A stretch of 64,000 nt of DNA from Providencia burhodogranariea DSM 19968 (GTDB lineage: Bacteria; Pseudomonadota; Gammaproteobacteria; Enterobacterales; Enterobacteriaceae). The position numbers and the translations under genes were made by a program. Of the stretch, positions 1 through 11,088 are shown piece after piece (the first letter of the stretch is position 1; each line of letters opens with the position of its first letter). The notes below the pieces were generated by a model that saw only the letters and a program-made list of their open reading frames with translations, had not been told where the DNA came from and did not search any database. The stretch is from NCBI RefSeq assembly GCF_000314855.2, contig NZ_KB233222.1:134387-198386 (forward strand). The letters are read 5' to 3'.

Positions 1-1
1 A

Positions 2-286
2 GATTTTTATAGCCCATTGTTGATGCTAGAAAAGAATGATTTTGCCTCTTTAGTCGAGAATAATTACCATAAAAAGTTTTTTATTGAGACTCGCCTATTT
101 CATAAACTTTCTAATAAACACCGTCTATCCTATAGCGAAGCAATCGAAAAAATTTGCGCGACAGATGAGGTCGAAAAATCTATTTTGGAATTTTATTATC
201 GAGCGAGATTGATTCAAGATTATATCAGTGGGATGACAGATCATTATGCGTACGAGGAGTTTCGCAAGTGTATGGTCTCCAATTAA
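2..286 (+). CDS. dgt: dGTP triphosphohydrolase, C-terminal end (5' partial)
   Basis: The reading frame is open from the window edge, so only the last ~95 residues are present. The C-terminal segment with RARLIQDYISGMTDHYA followed by an EEFRK tail resembles the end of enterobacterial Dgt, which hydrolyses dGTP to deoxyguanosine and triphosphate. The catalytic HD residues lie outside the window. An internal ATG at position 23 exists but has no convincing ribosome site, so I treat the frame as a truncated view of a longer gene. In E. coli dgt is not next to rlmD, so the neighbourhood is rearranged here. The family call rests on a short segment. Confidence 0.75.
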   Translation, partial: DFYSPLLMLEKNDFASLVENNYHKKFFIETRLFHKLSNKHRLSYSEAIEKICATDEVEKSILEFYYRARLIQDYISGMTDHYAYEEFRKCMVSN

Positions 287-500
287 TATCCTCTTCATAT
301 CCTCTTCATATTTCGCGCCGCAGCGTTGTTGGCTTTATTAGCGTGCTCGAGTCACATACTTATGTATGTGCTCCTATCCTCGTCATATTTCGCGCTGCAG
401 CGTTGTTGGCTTCATTCGCGAACCCTAGTCACATACTTATGTATGCTCCTAGGGATTCACTCAATCGCCGCCTAGCTGCAACACGAACTATTTTGAGGAT
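285..500. repeat. Two tandem copies of an interspersed hairpin repeat
   Basis: Two imperfect copies (about 285-377 and 380-500) each contain a left motif like GCAGCGTTGTTGGCTT and a central hairpin built on CACATACTTATGTATG. The second copy also has a right arm, CGCCTAGCTGCAA. Related copies occur at 27905-28024, 37975-38095, 55465-55551, 59950-60060 and, inverted, 63740-63826. The open frame that crosses this block encodes repetitive low-complexity sequence and is not a gene. The family resembles non-coding palindromic repeats of enterobacteria, but I cannot name it. Confidence 0.75.
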
Positions 501-514
501 ATATCGATGTATAA

Positions 515-620
515 CAACAAAACAACAAAACAACGAAAGTGCAAAAGTGCAAAAGTGCAAAAGTGCAAAAGTGCAAAAGTGCAAAAGTGCAAAAGTGCAA
601 AAATGCAAAAATGCAAAAAT
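515..620. repeat. 8-bp tandem repeat array
   Basis: The array is built on an 8-bp period. It starts with three CAACAAAA-type units (515-538), continues with seven perfect GCAAAAGT units (541-596) and ends with three GCAAAAAT units (597-620). The change from G to A in the last three copies indicates spread of a point variant within the array. It is upstream of rlmD and inside no plausible gene. Such arrays mutate by slipped-strand replication. Confidence 0.9.
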
Positions 621-906
621 ATCTTATTGTTGATCTCATTTGTTTGTAGTTTCGTTAAAACTTGAATTATTTAGGTTATGTATATTGCTGTAAGGTTTTT
701 TGTAGGTGTAACACGATGAAAAATGAGTAAAAGCAGTAAAAAATATATGCTAAGTGAAAAAGTGATAACTCATGTTGGTCAAAAAAATGATACTATACAC
801 TCGCCTTTTTGCTGTGCGTATTTTATGCAAGTAATTGGCATTATCTTGAAATAGAGAGAAAATATAATATTATTTTCTGAAACTTAACCCCTCGTAGTGA
901 CGAATT
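621..906. other. AT-rich gap upstream of rlmD
   Basis: This stretch between the tandem array and rlmD has no credible coding frame. A right-arm fragment of the interspersed repeat (GAATTATTTAGG) is at about 664-675. The rlmD promoter probably lies here, but no pair of hexamers with good spacing stands out. Confidence 0.5.
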
Positions 907-2226
907 ATGGCCCAATTTTACTCGCCAAACCGCCGTACCACACAACGCCGTCAAATAACGGTAACAGCTGATAGTTTAGATTCCGCAGGCCAAGGCGTTG
1001 CTCGCTCTGATGGTAAAACTATTTTTATTGCGGGTTTACTGCCGGGGGAAGAGGCTCAAGTCGAAATTATTGAAGATAAACGCCACTTTGCTAAAGCAAA
1101 AGTAATTAAACGCTTTAATACCAGTCCGCAACGAGTTAAACCTCATTGCCAATATTTTAATCAATGTGGTGGCTGCCAGCAGCAACATATTGATATCTCA
1201 TTACAAAGAGAAAGCAAATCTAACGCATTACAGCACCTGATAGCACGAGAAACGGGTGTACAAAAAGAGGTCGAGTCGGTTATTTTTGGCGAAGCTTATG
1301 GCTATCGTCGAAGAGCGCGTTTAGGGCTGCAATATCAAAATAAAAATAAACATCTGGTGATGGGTTTTCGTCAAACACAATCCAATACGCTGGTAGATAT
1401 CAAACATTGCCCCGTTTTGCATCATCAACTTGATGCGCTGATCTCACCATTATCAGATTGCTTAAATAAATTAAATATTGTATCTAAACTTGGACATGTT
1501 GAGCTGATCCGCGCCGATAATAGCATTATCGTGTTGCTTCGCCATCTTGCTCCATTAACTTCATCAGATAAACAACAACTACAATATTTTGAACAACAAT
1601 ATGGCGTTGCAGTCTGGTTGGCAGGTGAAGAAAATTGCTTAGAAGCACTTACTGAATCGTCAGTTTATCCTGAATATCAAGTTGCTGGAGAAACCTTGCA
1701 ATTTAGCCCTCTAAACTTCATCCAAGTAAATGGTGAGATTAACCAGAAAATGGTAGTTCAAGTACTTGAATGGCTTGATATTAATGCGCAAGATCGTGTT
1801 TTGGATTTATTCTGTGGTATGGGAAATTTCACATTACCTATCGCGCGGCATGCAAAAGCCGTCGTAGGCGTTGAAGGCGTAGAAAATTTGGTCAAACAAG
1901 CTCAAAACAATGCTAAACGCAATTCAATTGTCAACGCGACCTTCTATAATGAGAACTTAGAGATGCAAATCCATACGCAGCCATGGGCGACCGAAGGGTT
2001 CAATAAAGTGTTATTGGATCCTGCTCGAGCCGGCGCTGCGGGTGTAATGGAACATTTAATTAAACTGATGCCGGAAAAAATTGTCTATGTTTCTTGTAAC
2101 CCGACAACACTTGCTCGGGACAGTAAAGTTTTGCTTGACGCTGGATATAAATTAATACAACTGCGGATGTTGGACATGTTTCCACACACCAGTCATCTGG
2201 AGTCAATGGCGCTGTACTCCAAATAA
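907..2226 (+). CDS. rlmD: 23S rRNA (uracil1939-C5)-methyltransferase RlmD
   Basis: RlmD uses S-adenosylmethionine to make m5U at position 1939 of 23S rRNA. The 439-residue protein has an N-terminal TRAM-type RNA-binding region (about residues 15-70), the Fe-S ligands Cys81, Cys87, Cys90 and Cys168, a SAM-binding motif VLDLFCGMGNF near residue 298, and the catalytic SCNPT motif with Cys397. All are as in E. coli RumA/RlmD. It precedes relA, as in E. coli, but barA, which lies upstream there, is missing. A partial inverted copy of the interspersed repeat fills the gap to relA. Confidence 0.97.
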   Translation: MAQFYSPNRRTTQRRQITVTADSLDSAGQGVARSDGKTIFIAGLLPGEEAQVEIIEDKRHFAKAKVIKRFNTSPQRVKPHCQYFNQCGGCQQQHIDISLQRESKSNALQHLIARETGVQKEVESVIFGEAYGYRRRARLGLQYQNKNKHLVMGFRQTQSNTLVDIKHCPVLHHQLDALISPLSDCLNKLNIVSKLGHVELIRADNSIIVLLRHLAPLTSSDKQQLQYFEQQYGVAVWLAGEENCLEALTESSVYPEYQVAGETLQFSPLNFIQVNGEINQKMVVQVLEWLDINAQDRVLDLFCGMGNFTLPIARHAKAVVGVEGVENLVKQAQNNAKRNSIVNATFYNENLEMQIHTQPWATEGFNKVLLDPARAGAAGVMEHLIKLMPEKIVYVSCNPTTLARDSKVLLDAGYKLIQLRMLDMFPHTSHLESMALYSK

Positions 2227-2227
2227 T

Positions 2228-2275
2228 CCAAGTTATCGCCAGCCAACGACGCTGCTACTTGAAAGATTACGGGTA
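2228..2275 (-). repeat. Partial inverted copy of the interspersed repeat
   Basis: On the minus strand this reads TTTCAAGTAGCAGCGTCGTT followed by GGCTGGCG, which matches the left arm of the repeat family (ACTTCAAGCTGCAGCGTTGTTGGCT). No central hairpin or right arm follows. It lies between the rlmD stop and the relA start. Confidence 0.5.
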
Positions 2276-2317
2276 TATTTACGTGTAGCCCAGAGGGTTA
2301 ACAGGTAGGGAGAAAAT

Positions 2318-4555
2318 ATGGTTGCTGTAAGAAGTGCACATCTTACCCCAGCAGGTGAGTTTGCCCCTGAAAAGTGGGTGAGCGGACTGGGGCTAAATAA
2401 TCCACAATCAGAACAAAAGCTCATCCATACCTGGCAGTATTGTCATGATAAATTAGCAGGGCAGGAAATAGCACCTTTACTGTTATGGCGCGGGATCGAG
2501 ATGACTGAAATTCTCTCAACACTGAGTATGGATATCGGAAGCTTGCAAGCCGCGCTTCTGTTCCCTCTGGTTGAAGAGAATCAACTCGATGAACAATCGG
2601 TGATTGATGATTTCGGTAACTCGATTCATGAATTAGTCAAAGGCGTCCTTGAAATGGATGCTATTCGCCAACTCAAAGCGACCCAATCAAGTGAAACTAG
2701 CTCAGTTCAAGTAGATAACATCCGCCGCATGTTATTGTCGATGGTGGAAGATTTCCGCTGTGTCGTCATCAAACTTGCTGAGCGGATCGCGCATCTACGT
2801 GAAGTCAAAGATGGAACAGAAGATGACCGCGTGTTGGCGGCTAAAGAGTGTTCTAATATCTATGCCCCGTTAGCAAATCGTTTAGGTATCGGGCAGTTAA
2901 AATGGGAGTTAGAAGACTTCTGTTTTCGTTATTTACATCCAGATGAATACAAAAAAATCGCTAAACTGTTGCATGAACGCCGAATAGATCGTGAAGATTA
3001 TATCGATAACTTCGTGGAAACATTGCGCAAAAATATGCTCAAAGAGCATATTCAAGCTGAAATTTATGGGCGTCCCAAGCATATTTACAGTATTTGGCGA
3101 AAAATGAAGAAAAAAGCGCTCGCATTCGATGAATTATTCGATGTTAGAGCTGTGCGTATTGTGGTTGAGCGTCTACAGGATTGTTATGCCGCATTGGGTA
3201 TTGTCCATACACATTTTCGTCATCTACCCGATGAATTTGATGATTATGTTGCTAACCCAAAACCGAATGGTTACCAATCTATTCATACTGTCGTCCTTGG
3301 GCCAAACGGTAAAACACTTGAAATTCAAATTCGTACCCGTCAAATGCATGAAGATGCAGAGTTGGGTGTCGCCGCGCACTGGAAATATAAAGAGGGTACG
3401 ACTGGCGTTGGTAAAGGTGGTAGCTATGAACACCGTATTGCGTGGTTACGTAAACTGATTGCATGGCAAGAAGAGATGTCAGATTCGGGCGAAATGCTCG
3501 ATGAAGTCCGAAGTCAAGTATTCGATGACAGAGTATATGTGTTTACGCCTAAAGGTGATGTGATTGATTTACCCACCGGCTCGACACCACTAGACTTTGC
3601 TTATCATATTCATAGTGATGTTGGGCATCGTTGTATTGGTGCCAAAATTGGTGGCCGTATTGTGCCATTTAGCTACCAATTACAAATGGGTGACCAAATT
3701 GAAATTATTACCCAAAAACACCCAAATCCAAGCCGCGATTGGCTCAATCCAAACTTAGGGTATGTCACAACCAGCCGTGGTCGCGCAAAAATTCACAACT
3801 GGTTCCGTAAACAGGATCGAGATAAAAACATCATCGCGGGTCGTCAAATTCTTGATAATGAGCTGGTACATTTAGACATCAGCATTAAAGAAGCTGAAAA
3901 ATTACTGATAGCACGCTATAACGTTCATTCTCTGGATGAAGTATTGGCAGGAATTGGTGGGGGCGATATTCGAATTAACCAGTTGGTTAACTTCCTGCAA
4001 AGCAAATTCAAAAAGACCACTGCGGAAGAAGCTGACCGTGAAGCATTGAAAACGCTGGAAAATAAAATAACTGCACCACCTCCAGGTTCTCAAAGTAATA
4101 GCAGTGGTCGAGTTGTTGTCGAGGGGGTTGGTAACTTGATGCACCATATTGCACGTTGCTGCCAACCAATTCCGGGCGATGATATTGTTGGTTTCATCAC
4201 CAAAGGAAGAGGCATCTCCATTCACAGCGTTGATTGTGAACAGCTAGCTGAATTGCAAAGCCATGCGCCTGAGCGGCTGGTGGATGCGGTTTGGGGTGAA
4301 AACTACTCCAGTGGCTATTCATTAGTCGTACGTGTTGTAGCGAACGATAGAAGTGGATTGTTGCGTGATATCACGACTATCTTAGCAAACGAAAAGGTTA
4401 ATGTGCTTGGAGTGACTAGCCGTAGCGATGTTAAACAGCAACTAGCCACTATCGATATGACGATTGAAATCTACAATTTGCAAGTGCTCGCACGTGTTTT
4501 AGCAAAGCTAAATCAATTACCGGATGTAATTGAAGCAAAACGTAATTCACAGTAA
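2318..4555 (+). CDS. relA: GTP pyrophosphokinase RelA, (p)ppGpp synthetase I
   Basis: RelA makes (p)ppGpp on stalled ribosomes during amino-acid starvation. The 745-residue protein has the pseudo-hydrolase domain in which the HD pair is replaced by Phe82-Pro83, which explains why RelA is synthetase-only. The synthetase motif YGRPKHIYSIWRKMKKK starts at residue 250. A TGS domain (about 406-465), a Cys-rich zinc-finger-like region with RCCQPIPGDD, and a C-terminal ACT domain (about 665-745) follow. The start is set by GGTAGGGAG about 7 bases upstream. A strong terminator follows. The mazEF pair found between relA and mazG in E. coli is absent. Confidence 0.98.
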   Translation: MVAVRSAHLTPAGEFAPEKWVSGLGLNNPQSEQKLIHTWQYCHDKLAGQEIAPLLLWRGIEMTEILSTLSMDIGSLQAALLFPLVEENQLDEQSVIDDFGNSIHELVKGVLEMDAIRQLKATQSSETSSVQVDNIRRMLLSMVEDFRCVVIKLAERIAHLREVKDGTEDDRVLAAKECSNIYAPLANRLGIGQLKWELEDFCFRYLHPDEYKKIAKLLHERRIDREDYIDNFVETLRKNMLKEHIQAEIYGRPKHIYSIWRKMKKKALAFDELFDVRAVRIVVERLQDCYAALGIVHTHFRHLPDEFDDYVANPKPNGYQSIHTVVLGPNGKTLEIQIRTRQMHEDAELGVAAHWKYKEGTTGVGKGGSYEHRIAWLRKLIAWQEEMSDSGEMLDEVRSQVFDDRVYVFTPKGDVIDLPTGSTPLDFAYHIHSDVGHRCIGAKIGGRIVPFSYQLQMGDQIEIITQKHPNPSRDWLNPNLGYVTTSRGRAKIHNWFRKQDRDKNIIAGRQILDNELVHLDISIKEAEKLLIARYNVHSLDEVLAGIGGGDIRINQLVNFLQSKFKKTTAEEADREALKTLENKITAPPPGSQSNSSGRVVVEGVGNLMHHIARCCQPIPGDDIVGFITKGRGISIHSVDCEQLAELQSHAPERLVDAVWGENYSSGYSLVVRVVANDRSGLLRDITTILANEKVNVLGVTSRSDVKQQLATIDMTIEIYNLQVLARVLAKLNQLPDVIEAKRNSQ

Positions 4556-4587
4556 TTCGCGGCATAAGTTTAATGTAGTAAAAAATG

Positions 4588-4622
4588 ATCCCATGCTATC
4601 CTTGTGATACATGGGATTTTTT
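4588..4622 (+). terminator. Rho-independent terminator of relA
   Basis: ATCCCATG (4588-4595) pairs with CATGGGAT (4610-4617), with an inner TATC/GATA extension, and is followed by a run of T to 4622. It separates relA from mazG and makes any mazG start upstream of 4643 unlikely. Confidence 0.85.
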
Positions 4623-4642
4623 GTATAAAAAGGGTCAAAGAG

Positions 4643-5443
4643 ATGAGCACGATAACACCACAAATTGAACGATTACTCGCCATTATGGAAACGCTACGCG
4701 ATCCGCAATCAGGTTGCCCATGGGATACACAACAAACTTTTAAAACTATCGCGCCTTATACACTTGAAGAAACATATGAAGTCATCGATGCCATTGAACG
4801 GGAAGACTTTGATGATCTAAAAGGTGAGTTAGGTGATTTACTTTTCCAAGTGGTATTTTATGCACAAATGGCGAAAGAACAGTCCTTATTTGATTTTGAT
4901 GAAATTTGCCAAGCGGTTAGCGATAAATTAGAGCGCCGTCATCCACATATTTTTGATGCTGAAAATAGTGCGAGTAGCCATGAAGTCATCGCTGGCTGGG
5001 AAAAGCGTAAATCCGCAGAGCGCGCACAAAAAGCGCAATATTCCGTTCTTGATGATATTCCAAATGCATTACCTGCACTGATGAAAGCCTACAAAATTCA
5101 AAAACGCTGTGCTTCAGTCGGATTTGACTGGGATACATTAGGCCCAGTGGTTGATAAAGTTCGTGAAGAATTGGATGAAGTCATGGAAGAAGCAACGCAG
5201 GTTGTTATCGACGAGCAGAGACTGGAAGAAGAAATCGGTGATCTACTATTTGCTACCGTTAATTTATCGCGTCATCTTGGTCATAAACCCGAAATGGCGC
5301 TAAACAAGGCATGCCAAAAGTTTGAAAAACGCTTTCGTCAAATAGAAAATCGCTTAGCCGACAGTGGAAAATCGACAGAAACTGCTACACTAGATGAAAT
5401 GGAGTTACATTGGCAGCAGATAAAACAGGAAGAAAAACAGTAG
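4643..5443 (+). CDS. mazG: Nucleoside triphosphate pyrophosphohydrolase MazG
   Basis: MazG hydrolyses NTPs and dNTPs to monophosphates and pyrophosphate. It is thought to remove non-canonical nucleotides and to temper the starvation response. The 266-residue product has two MazG-type helical domains: the first with GCPWD and LEETYEVIDAI then GELGDLLFQVVFYA, the second with KVREELDEVMEEA then EEEIGDLLFATVN. These carry the acidic metal-binding EExxE and ExxD sets. I chose ATG 4643 because the longer in-frame extension runs into the relA terminator. GTCAAAGAG just upstream is a weak ribosome site. Confidence 0.95.
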   Translation: MSTITPQIERLLAIMETLRDPQSGCPWDTQQTFKTIAPYTLEETYEVIDAIEREDFDDLKGELGDLLFQVVFYAQMAKEQSLFDFDEICQAVSDKLERRHPHIFDAENSASSHEVIAGWEKRKSAERAQKAQYSVLDDIPNALPALMKAYKIQKRCASVGFDWDTLGPVVDKVREELDEVMEEATQVVIDEQRLEEEIGDLLFATVNLSRHLGHKPEMALNKACQKFEKRFRQIENRLADSGKSTETATLDEMELHWQQIKQEEKQ

Positions 5444-5618
5444 CTACGGCAAGCTGAAAGGATTTAGCCTTTATCTGCAAAATGTGCTAACATGAAAAAA
5501 ACAGCAAGATGTGCACATTATAAAAATGTATATTTACCGAGCAATAAATATTTTGCTTATTAATTTATTGATATTATTAGGGTATTGATGAAAACTAACC
5601 TTATTATGCTTAGAACAT

Positions 5619-5647
5619 TTGTAGCGAAATTAAGGTTCGGGTATACT
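5619..5647 (+). promoter_or_regulatory. Probable sigma70 promoter of pyrG
   Basis: TTGTAG (5619-5624) and TATACT (5642-5647) are separated by 17 bases and lie about 55 bases before the pyrG start. The -10 is good and the -35 is moderate. Confidence 0.45.
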
Positions 5648-5687
5648 GTTTTCCCGTCCTGTTATATCCATCATCTTTTAAACCTAA

Positions 5688-7340
<1,653 letters not shown>

Positions 7341-7389
7341 GATATGGCGGGGTAGAAGGTAGCCTATTCTAGTAAAGGTTATTGTTAAG

Positions 7390-7420
7390 CCAATTTGAGC
7401 GCTAATTAGGCTCAAATTGG
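7390..7420 (+). terminator. Hairpin between pyrG and eno
   Basis: CCAATTTGAGC (7390-7400) and GCTCAAATTGG (7410-7420) form an 11-bp stem with a short loop. The downstream sequence is A-rich rather than a run of T, so this may be an RNA-processing or stability element or an inefficient terminator between the two genes. Confidence 0.5.
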
Positions 7421-7446
7421 TAAATAAAATAACTGGTTGGGAATAA

Positions 7447-8796
<1,350 letters not shown>

Positions 8797-8823
8797 TTTA
8801 ATTTGTGCTAGTTAATTAGAGAA

Positions 8824-8854
8824 AGCGGGAAGAATCATCTTCCCGCTTTTTTTT
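8824..8854 (+). terminator. Rho-independent terminator of eno
   Basis: AGCGGGAAGA (8824-8833) and TCTTCCCGCT (8838-8847) form a perfect 10-bp stem with an ATCA loop, followed by a T run to 8854. Confidence 0.95.
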
Positions 8855-9423
8855 GCGCGCGCGAAGCATGAGTTATTTAGCAGGGTATTTACTGGGATGA
8901 GGTTATCTACTGGAAGCTTAAATTAATTCCCTGATGAGATCTATTATTCTACTAATGTGTGATAATTAACCGATATAATGAAAGGTAGGACATGTTAAAG
9001 CGCAATTAGGACATAGATATTCGATTCTTTATTTTGGTTATCAATCCAGAATTACCAGTTTTTTTCACTGTATCCTCTCGGTTCGTCATATATCTACGAC
9101 ACTTCTCGCAAATCTTTTTATGATTATAGCCAGAATCAAATACTCAATGCATTGTATTGTAATGATTAATTAGAGCTTCTTGGCCTGTTGGCTAATTATG
9201 ATTTTAATTATTCCAGATAGGTGTACCTATTTATTTTTTCTTGTTAGTGGAATAGATAAATTTTATGTATTAAATGAAAAAAATATTTAGTTACGCCATT
9301 CATATCTCATTTTTGGACTATCTACATTTCTATTTCATCCAATTAACCCTATATTTCATAATCCGTAAATAAATCTTAACACCGGTTTGTGAACTGGAGT
9401 GTTGATGAAACGATGGAGTTAAT
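8855..9423. other. AT-rich gap between eno and the transporter gene
   Basis: No convincing gene is present. On the minus strand a short open frame (9006-9143) encodes a Cys-x2-Cys, basic-rich peptide (HKKICEKCRRYMTNRED) with no start codon or ribosome site at its head. It could be a scrap of a zinc-finger or mobile-element gene, but it is too short to assign. The gap lies at the point where gene order leaves the relA-eno block. Confidence 0.4.
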
Positions 9424-10809
9424 ATGGATGCATCTGAATCGCTAAAACCATCAGTAGGCCCCACCCCGTCTAATGTAAGGGGCTGGATCATACTGGCAGT
9501 TGATATCGTATTACTAATCTTGCTTTTAAAATATTTGCCTTTTGATGATAAGGCTAATGCGGGGTTAGCTATGCTAGTGTTTGTGGGGGTACTTTGGCTG
9601 ACCGAAGCCATACACGTGACTATCACAGCATTATGTATTCCGCTTTTAGCTGTTGCTCTAGGGTTAATGAATACAGGTGATGCTTTAAAATCGTTTGCAA
9701 ATCCAATCATTTTTTTATTTTTTGGTGGCTTTGCTCTTGCAACAGCATTGCATATTCAAGGTCTTGATAGACTGATTGCTAATCGTTTATTAATGGCTGC
9801 GCGTGGGCGTCTATCTGTTGCTGTGTTACTGCTTTTTGGCGTAACTGCCTTGTTATCTATGTGGATCAGTAACACAGCAACAGCAGCTATGATGCTGCCA
9901 CTTGTCTTAGGGATTTTATCAAATCTAGACGTTCGCCATGAACGCAATACCTTTGTATTTGTATTGTTAGGTATTGCTTATAGTGCCAGTATCGGTGGTT
10001 TAGGAACAATTGTAGGTAGTCCACCAAATGCGATTGCAGCTTCTGCGCTCGGATTAGATTTCTTATCTTGGATGAAGTACGGTATTCCAATCATGGTAGT
10101 CCTGCTACCAATGATGTTTGTTTTAATGTATATGATGCTACGTCCAAATCTAAGGCATCGTTTTGAGATAGAACTTGAACATGTAAAATGGAACGGCAAA
10201 CGCATCATAGCAATGGTTATTTTTTTACTTGCTGTAGTTTGTTGGATTGGCAGTGCTTTTCTTAGTGATGCTCTCGGTGGGATTAAGGATCTTGATAGTA
10301 TTATCGCACTCAGTGCTGCAATTCTGATCGGTGTTACGGGAGTTGCTAGTTGGTCCCAAATTCAGAAAAATACCGAATGGGGCGTATTGATGCTGTTTGG
10401 TGGAGGTTTAACCTTAAGTGCAGTATTAGGCTCATCTGGTGCAAGTAAAATTATGGCTGATTGGATGCAATTGACATTTGGCCAAAGCCATTGGTTTGTC
10501 ATTATACTTGCCGTGACGACTTTCATTATTATCTTAACTGAATTTACCAGTAATACAGCAAGTGCAGCTCTCCTTGTTCCCATCTTTGCAACTGTAGCTG
10601 AAGCATTAGGTATGCCTGTAATTGCATTAACAATGATTATTGGTATTGGTGCATCTTGTGCCTTTATGTTACCTGTTGCAACACCACCAAACGCAATTGT
10701 TTTCGGCTCTGGTTATATCCGGCAAATTGAAATGGTGCGTGTGGGAGCGGTACTGAACGTAGCTTGTATCATTGTTATTTCATTATTTGCATGGTTCTTC
10801 TGGATTTAA
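9424..10809 (+). CDS. DASS (SLC13-type) anion/dicarboxylate : sodium symporter
   Basis: This 461-residue inner-membrane protein has about 11-12 hydrophobic segments and the two family signature loops: SNTATAAMMLP near residue 145 and SNTASAALLVP near residue 377. Each is paired with a Pro-Pro-Asn loop (GSPPNAIA near 198, TPPNAIVFGSGYI near 421). The inverted repeat of SNT motifs binds sodium and carboxylate in the family model VcINDY. The substrate is likely a di- or tricarboxylate but cannot be fixed from sequence. TGGAG before the ATG supports the start. It stands alone, so the name of the regulator or pathway is unknown. Confidence 0.88.
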   Translation: MDASESLKPSVGPTPSNVRGWIILAVDIVLLILLLKYLPFDDKANAGLAMLVFVGVLWLTEAIHVTITALCIPLLAVALGLMNTGDALKSFANPIIFLFFGGFALATALHIQGLDRLIANRLLMAARGRLSVAVLLLFGVTALLSMWISNTATAAMMLPLVLGILSNLDVRHERNTFVFVLLGIAYSASIGGLGTIVGSPPNAIAASALGLDFLSWMKYGIPIMVVLLPMMFVLMYMMLRPNLRHRFEIELEHVKWNGKRIIAMVIFLLAVVCWIGSAFLSDALGGIKDLDSIIALSAAILIGVTGVASWSQIQKNTEWGVLMLFGGGLTLSAVLGSSGASKIMADWMQLTFGQSHWFVIILAVTTFIIILTEFTSNTASAALLVPIFATVAEALGMPVIALTMIIGIGASCAFMLPVATPPNAIVFGSGYIRQIEMVRVGAVLNVACIIVISLFAWFFWI

Positions 10810-10837
10810 AAGTAAAGTGTTAGCTAGTTCTTTACTT

Positions 10838-10861
10838 AGCAGCCTCATAAATGAGGCTGCT
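10838..10861 (+). terminator. Hairpin after the DASS transporter gene
   Basis: AGCAGCCTCA (10838-10847) and TGAGGCTGCT (10852-10861) form a perfect 10-bp stem with a TAAA loop. A T tract is lacking, so terminator strength is uncertain. Confidence 0.6.
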
Positions 10862-11024
10862 ATCCTCGATAGTTGAAAGCTTAGGGTTGTCGTTTTTCGT
10901 CAGTAACTCGAACTGTTTCGATATACATGAAAATCAAATCATTTTGTATATCCCTAATTAGCCCATCAATAAAAACAAGACACTATAAATATGAGTGACT
11001 GATTTTTGCATGAAAGTTGTGAGT

Positions 11025-11036
11025 GTGACATGTCAC
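11025..11036. promoter_or_regulatory. Perfect 12-bp palindrome GTGACATGTCAC
   Basis: A perfect palindrome in the gap between the ends of two convergent genes. The same 12-mer is found at 58527-58538, also between convergent gene ends. Its function is unknown. Confidence 0.35.
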
Positions 11037-11088
11037 GATTTTTGGGATCGCATCAATGATTTTCCTTTAAACTCACATCATCTATTTA

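Noticed and set aside
2-286. Small independent 89-residue gene at the window edge
   Set aside because: The frame is open to the edge and the sequence resembles the C-terminus of Dgt, so it is better read as a partial gene.
515-620. CRISPR-like array
   Set aside because: The units are 8 bp and contiguous without spacers, and no cas gene is nearby.
268-633. 121-residue open frame with AKVQKCKS repeats
   Set aside because: It crosses two interspersed repeats and the 8-bp tandem array; the repeated peptide is only the translation of the array and the start overlaps dgt.
4604-4642. Upstream extension of mazG
   Set aside because: It lies within the relA terminator and lacks similarity to MazG.
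9330-9710. 126-residue minus-strand frame at the start of the DASS transporter gene
   Set aside because: It overlaps the conserved transporter start on the other strand and has no features of its own.
11025-11036. matS site bound by MatP
   Set aside because: matS is 13 bp with a 3-base centre; this palindrome is 12 bp, and the gene neighbourhood is not of the terminus type.
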